Assembly (NCBI GenBank): GCA_963576725.1
Contig: OY755242.1
Coordinates: forward strand, 5,622,240-5,686,239
Reading direction: 5' to 3'
DNA: 64,000 nt
Origin: Azorinus chamasolen
Taxonomy: Eukaryota; Mollusca; Bivalvia; Cardiida; Solecurtidae
In this document: positions 60,722 to 64,000 of the stretch, piece after piece
How the letters are laid out: the number at the start of each line of letters is the position of its first letter
How positions within the stretch are numbered: position 1 is the first letter of the stretch
Made by a program: the position numbers and the translations under genes
The notes under the pieces: model-generated
Seen by the model: only the letters and a program-made list of their open reading frames with translations
Told to the model about the DNA's origin: nothing
Databases searched by the model: none

Positions 60722-61568
60722 TTTATGCCCCCAAAGGCGGGCATATAGTGATCGCATTGTCCGTCTTTCCGTCTGTCCGTCCTTCCGTCTGTCCGTCCGT
60801 CTGTCCTTCCATCCGTCCCAAATTCGTGTCCGGTCTGTAACTTCTTCATCTATGAATGGATTTCAATATAACTTGCCACAATTGTTCACCACACAGAGAC
60901 GATGTGTCGCGTTCAACTCCCTGGTCCATGGGTCAAAGGTCAAGGTCACAGGGTACAATTACTTTGTCACAAATTTCGTGTCCGGTCTGTAACTTCTTCA
61001 TCTATCAATGGATTTCAATATAACTTGCCACAAATGTTCACCACACAAAGACGACGTGTCGCGTTCAACTACCAGGTCCATGGGTCAAAGGTCAAGGTCA
61101 CAGGGTACAATTACTTTGTAACAAATTTCGTGTCCGGCCTGTAACTTCTTTATCTATCAATGGATTTCAATATAACTTGGCACAAATGTTCACCACACAA
61201 AGACGATGTGTCGCGTTCAACTCCCAGGTTCATGGATCAAAGGTCAAGGTCACAGAATACAATTACTTTGTGACAAATTTTGTGTCCGGTCTGTAACATC
61301 TTTATCTATCAATGGATTTCAATATAACTTGGCACAGATATTCACCAGACAAAGACGATGTGTCGCGTTCAGCTCCCTGGTCCATATCTCAAAGGTCAAG
61401 GTCACTGGGTACAATTACTTGTTTATCTGTGAATGGATTTCAAAGGAACCTGGCACAAATGTTCACCACACAAAGACGATGTGTCAACTCCCTGGTCTAT
61501 GGGTCAAAGGTCAAGGTCACAGGGTACAATTTTTGGGGGCATTTGTCACGTGACTGTGACATCTCTTG
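60722..61568 (+). mobile_element. Tandem-core element with 152-bp units
   Basis: Left hairpin ATGCCCCCAAAGGCGGGCAT, then (CCGTCTGTCCGT)n, then units starting GTGTCCGGTCTGTAAC at 60826, 60978, 61130 and 61282 (exactly 152 bp apart) and a shortened last unit. It ends TTTTTGGGGGCATTTGTCAC. Each unit has GGGTCAAAGGTCAAGGTCA or a near version. Confidence 0.9.
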
Positions 61569-62135
61569 TTTTTTTTATTTATAGCCAAAGTCTACAATGA
61601 TTGCCAGTTTTATCAATAAAACACGACGTACCCTTAGAATGTAGGCCACGCCCAGATGCAGCGTTATCAACACGGCGTCTAGGTTAAGCCTACACTGTTT
61701 GCAGCATACAAAACAAAATACCCAGGAACAATTTGAAACATCATAAACAGTCCTTCGAAACACAAGAACGCATACTAATCACCCAGACAACAAACCGAAG
61801 TATCCTTGAAACATATATATATAGTACTGCAGAATACCCATACGCATCATAAAAACACCAAATATCACCAAAACATTCCCCCCAAAATACTAAAAATATA
61901 TACCTATAAACACATTAAAACATCTCATTACAACATAATCTTATAATGATCATGTCATTTATTCATGACGTAAATTTGATAATACATCATGTATTATTGA
62001 ACTGTTTGCAAATGCCAGTCGGGTCGCGAATAGGGAGTTATGGGTTAAATTATACGATACACGTCAATAGTCGTAGCATATGATTTCGACCAATTCGTTT
62101 GATAAATATAAGTAACTCTGTTTTTTTTTTTTTTT
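61569..62135. other. No gene recognised
   Basis: A family D half core (AGGTTAAGCCTACACTGTTTGC, 61679-61700) and a T run at 62119-62146; nothing coding. Confidence 0.4.
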
Positions 62136-62139
62136 TGTT

Positions 62140-62370
62140 TTTTTTTATAAAAACTCCATTTCACGACTCTGCGAACTGAGATCAGACGGAGCCGTCTGGC
62201 CAGAGTCTGCTCTGTTTGCTAATGTAATTATATAGAACTGTTTCTGTACTTTCTGCCACGGCCAAAAATCCAAATCCGGTATTCATATACTGTGCCATTA
62301 TATAAATGGGCAAATAAATAGTCTTGATATCATAATTTCTTACACAAATATTCATGAAGTAAAGGGTTAA
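62140..62370. mobile_element. Family D MITE
   Basis: GAACTGAGATCAGACGGAGC CGTCTGGCCAGAGTCTGCTC is the shortened core; AATATTCATGAAGTAAAGGG TTAA ends it. Confidence 0.75.
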
Positions 62371-62691
62371 TAAACACTCATGCAAAATACTCTGGTTTAT
62401 ATAACGCTGCCGACGGACTGGCAGGCCCGTATAGCTGCTCATTTGATAGCAAATGTCCATTAGATATGTATTATAATTTATATCCTATCGGCGTAGTCGC
62501 TGTACATAGATCTGTTTTAGATGACAGAAGTTATTTCCATATTTTAGAAATTGTCAAACATCCCCACGTGCATGGAACAAGAGCGCAATATCGTAATAAA
62601 TACAGCCAAAGCCGACACTTTATTGAAATGTCTATCGAATATTAGCCATGATTTATTACATCCTTTGCATACAACCGATTCACTTACATTG

Positions 62692-63174
62692 ACCCTTACA
62701 GTGCGGGACACGAGTCACTAATGTCCTTAGCAAACATTTATTTACACTGTTTGTCTTTTAGGGTGGAGATGGAATAAGAGTGAGGTTGGGCGCCAATAAA
62801 CCGGTTTAACCCCCCAGTGACTTTTGTCACTGACCGTTCCAAGGCGGTACTTCCATCTTCCTCCTATTGTATGCTTGTTTTGTCTTTGTGCGTCTCTTGT
62901 TGTTTTTTCTACTTATGTACATTTGCTGTTCCCTTGTGTTGCTGTTCGGGCGAGTGTTTGTTCTGTATGTGGTGTTTCCTGCATGACTCATTTTTGTACT
63001 CTTATTGTATACCCAGGTGAGAGTGCTCCTATAGAGGAGCTCTCTCATAAGGGTCTACACTGTTTGTCATGTTACACTTTGATTTAAAAAAAAAAGCCCT
63101 ACATATTCACATAAGCCCGACCTGTATGAACTTTGAAATAGTCCATTTGGAAATTCAGCGTTGTAAGGATTAAC
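62692..63174. mobile_element. Family D variant MITE split by a LINE 3' end
   Basis: GACCCTTACAGTGCGGGACA CGAGTCACTAATGTCC at the left; GAGAGTGCTCC-TATAGAGGAGCTCTCTC and TCAGCGTTGTAAGGATTAA at the right, as in 43079-43291. 62757-63013 is LINE tail (CCGGTTTAACCCCCCAGTGA CTTTTGTCACTGACCGTTCC). Confidence 0.82.
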
Positions 63175-63277
63175 ACTTTAAATGCTGACTTGTCAAAGTG
63201 GTAAGACCCTTTATTGTATAACTATTCAGTCAATGTACTATGCAATGCTTTGATGTTTGCTAGATTATTTTGATTGA

Positions 63278-63362
63278 CAAACAATGCAGAACCAGATCAG
63301 AGGGCTCCTCTAGCAGTCCTCTGATCTGGGTCTACACTGTTTGCAAATGCCAGTAAACCGCG
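63278..63362. mobile_element. Family D core hairpin
   Basis: GACAAACAATGCAGAACCAG, ATCAGAGGGCTCC-TCTA-GCAGTCCTCTGATC and GGGTCTACACTGTTTGCAAA. Confidence 0.8.
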
Positions 63363-63719
63363 ACCCGCATTCAGAAGGTTCACATAAACCCGAAGACACA
63401 CATCGTTCCAAGGTATTTGTTCTATCACACACAGGTATTCGGCGCGTGCTACCCCCCCCCCCCCACCCCCCCTCTAGTGCACCAACACCTCTCTACAACC
63501 AAACAATTGAATAAAAGACACTAAAACATGCATACATATGTTCAAATCATCATAATATAGCATAACAACCAGTTTCTGGTTATCTGAAAGTGTACATGCA
63601 ATTCATAAATTGGAATAAAGACACAGTTTACAGCGACCACCCAAAATAAGTGCAAATCTGGTCTTCTAGGAGTGGTAGCTTTATACAGCAGGGAAGTCAC
63701 ACAGAGAGTTCATGCATTA
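63363..63719. other. No gene recognised; C-rich run
   Basis: A C-run with one A at 63451-63471; otherwise AT-rich with no repeat identified. Confidence 0.4.
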
Positions 63720-63920
63720 ATTTACCCATTCCCTCATAGGCTATTGTAGGATCCAACATTTTTAATAAATCTACTGAAAAGGAGTATTTATTAAAGAAAA
63801 TGACAATTTTAGAATTGTGTAGTTGTGAAATCATTGTGAAAAATAGAGCATTTGCTCCTATCACAATGATTTCGAGAGGGATGACCTTTATAGAGGCGTC
63901 AATATGAGGGAATGGGCTAA
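63720..63920. mobile_element. Hairpin MITE, family C, centre deleted
   Basis: TTTACCCATTCCCTCATAGG ... GGCGTCAATATGAGGGAATG GGCTAA. GAGCATTTGCTCC-TATC runs directly into ACAATGATTTC. Confidence 0.85.
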
Positions 63921-64000
63921 ACATCCACCTGTTCTTGTAGACGCCAATGTTTATTCATAGTATGGACGCTACAGGCAGGCTCTGCCTATCATACTGCACT

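Noticed and set aside
60403..60992. Open frames rich in Cys and Val on plus, and Thr and His on minus
   Set aside because: They arise from the LINE 3' UTR with its (GT)n tract and the CCGT microsatellite.

Overview
This 64 kb window is animal nuclear DNA, AT-rich and packed with repeats. The mix of elements points to a bivalve mollusc, probably a heterodont (venerid-type) clam: hairpin MITEs by the dozen, tandem-core elements of about 150 bp that end in GACG/GACA microsatellite and hairpins, tRNA-derived SINEs, mariner- and pogo-like transposons and a bivalve-type LINE. The species is inferred from repeat style and not proven.

Only one host gene could be supported. It is a histidyl-tRNA synthetase (HARS) on the minus strand that runs from the start codon at 57259 to the stop at 19049. 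Thirteen small coding exons, 1545 nt in all, lie in 38 kb and join in frame to a 514-residue protein with a WHEP domain, the class II aaRS core and the anticodon-binding domain. All exon junctions use GT..AG. A second first exon at 49186-49269, inside the 17.8 kb first intron, ends in the same phase. It encodes a 28-residue arginine-rich presequence, so the gene appears to make a cytosolic form from exon 1c and a mitochondrial form from exon 1m.

Everything else is mobile or tandem DNA. Positions 1-19000 lie downstream of the gene. They hold a 48-bp array, hairpin MITEs, a broken mariner with complete ends (2759-4926), a 145-bp tandem-core element (4992-6397) and a 56-bp array (12592-13390). 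The introns (19118-57169) carry dozens of palindromic MITEs with piggyBac-like TTAA ends or pogo-like TA ends. They also carry 155- and 152-bp tandem-core elements, a SINE with an 8-bp target duplication, a 27-bp minisatellite of about 68 copies (40325-42175), 42-bp and 47-bp minisatellites, and a three-level nest (52505-56190) containing a fold-back element with arms of about 670 bp. Upstream of the gene (57260-64000) are a truncated LINE, another 152-bp tandem-core element and more MITEs.

Three themes recur. Otherwise different hairpin families share the same centre, GCTCC-TATA/TAGA-GGAGC. Hairpin cores have repeatedly been converted into minisatellites. Elements are inserted into one another, sometimes with readable target-site duplications. 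Coordinates of HARS exons were worked out base by base. Those of degenerate repeats are approximate.
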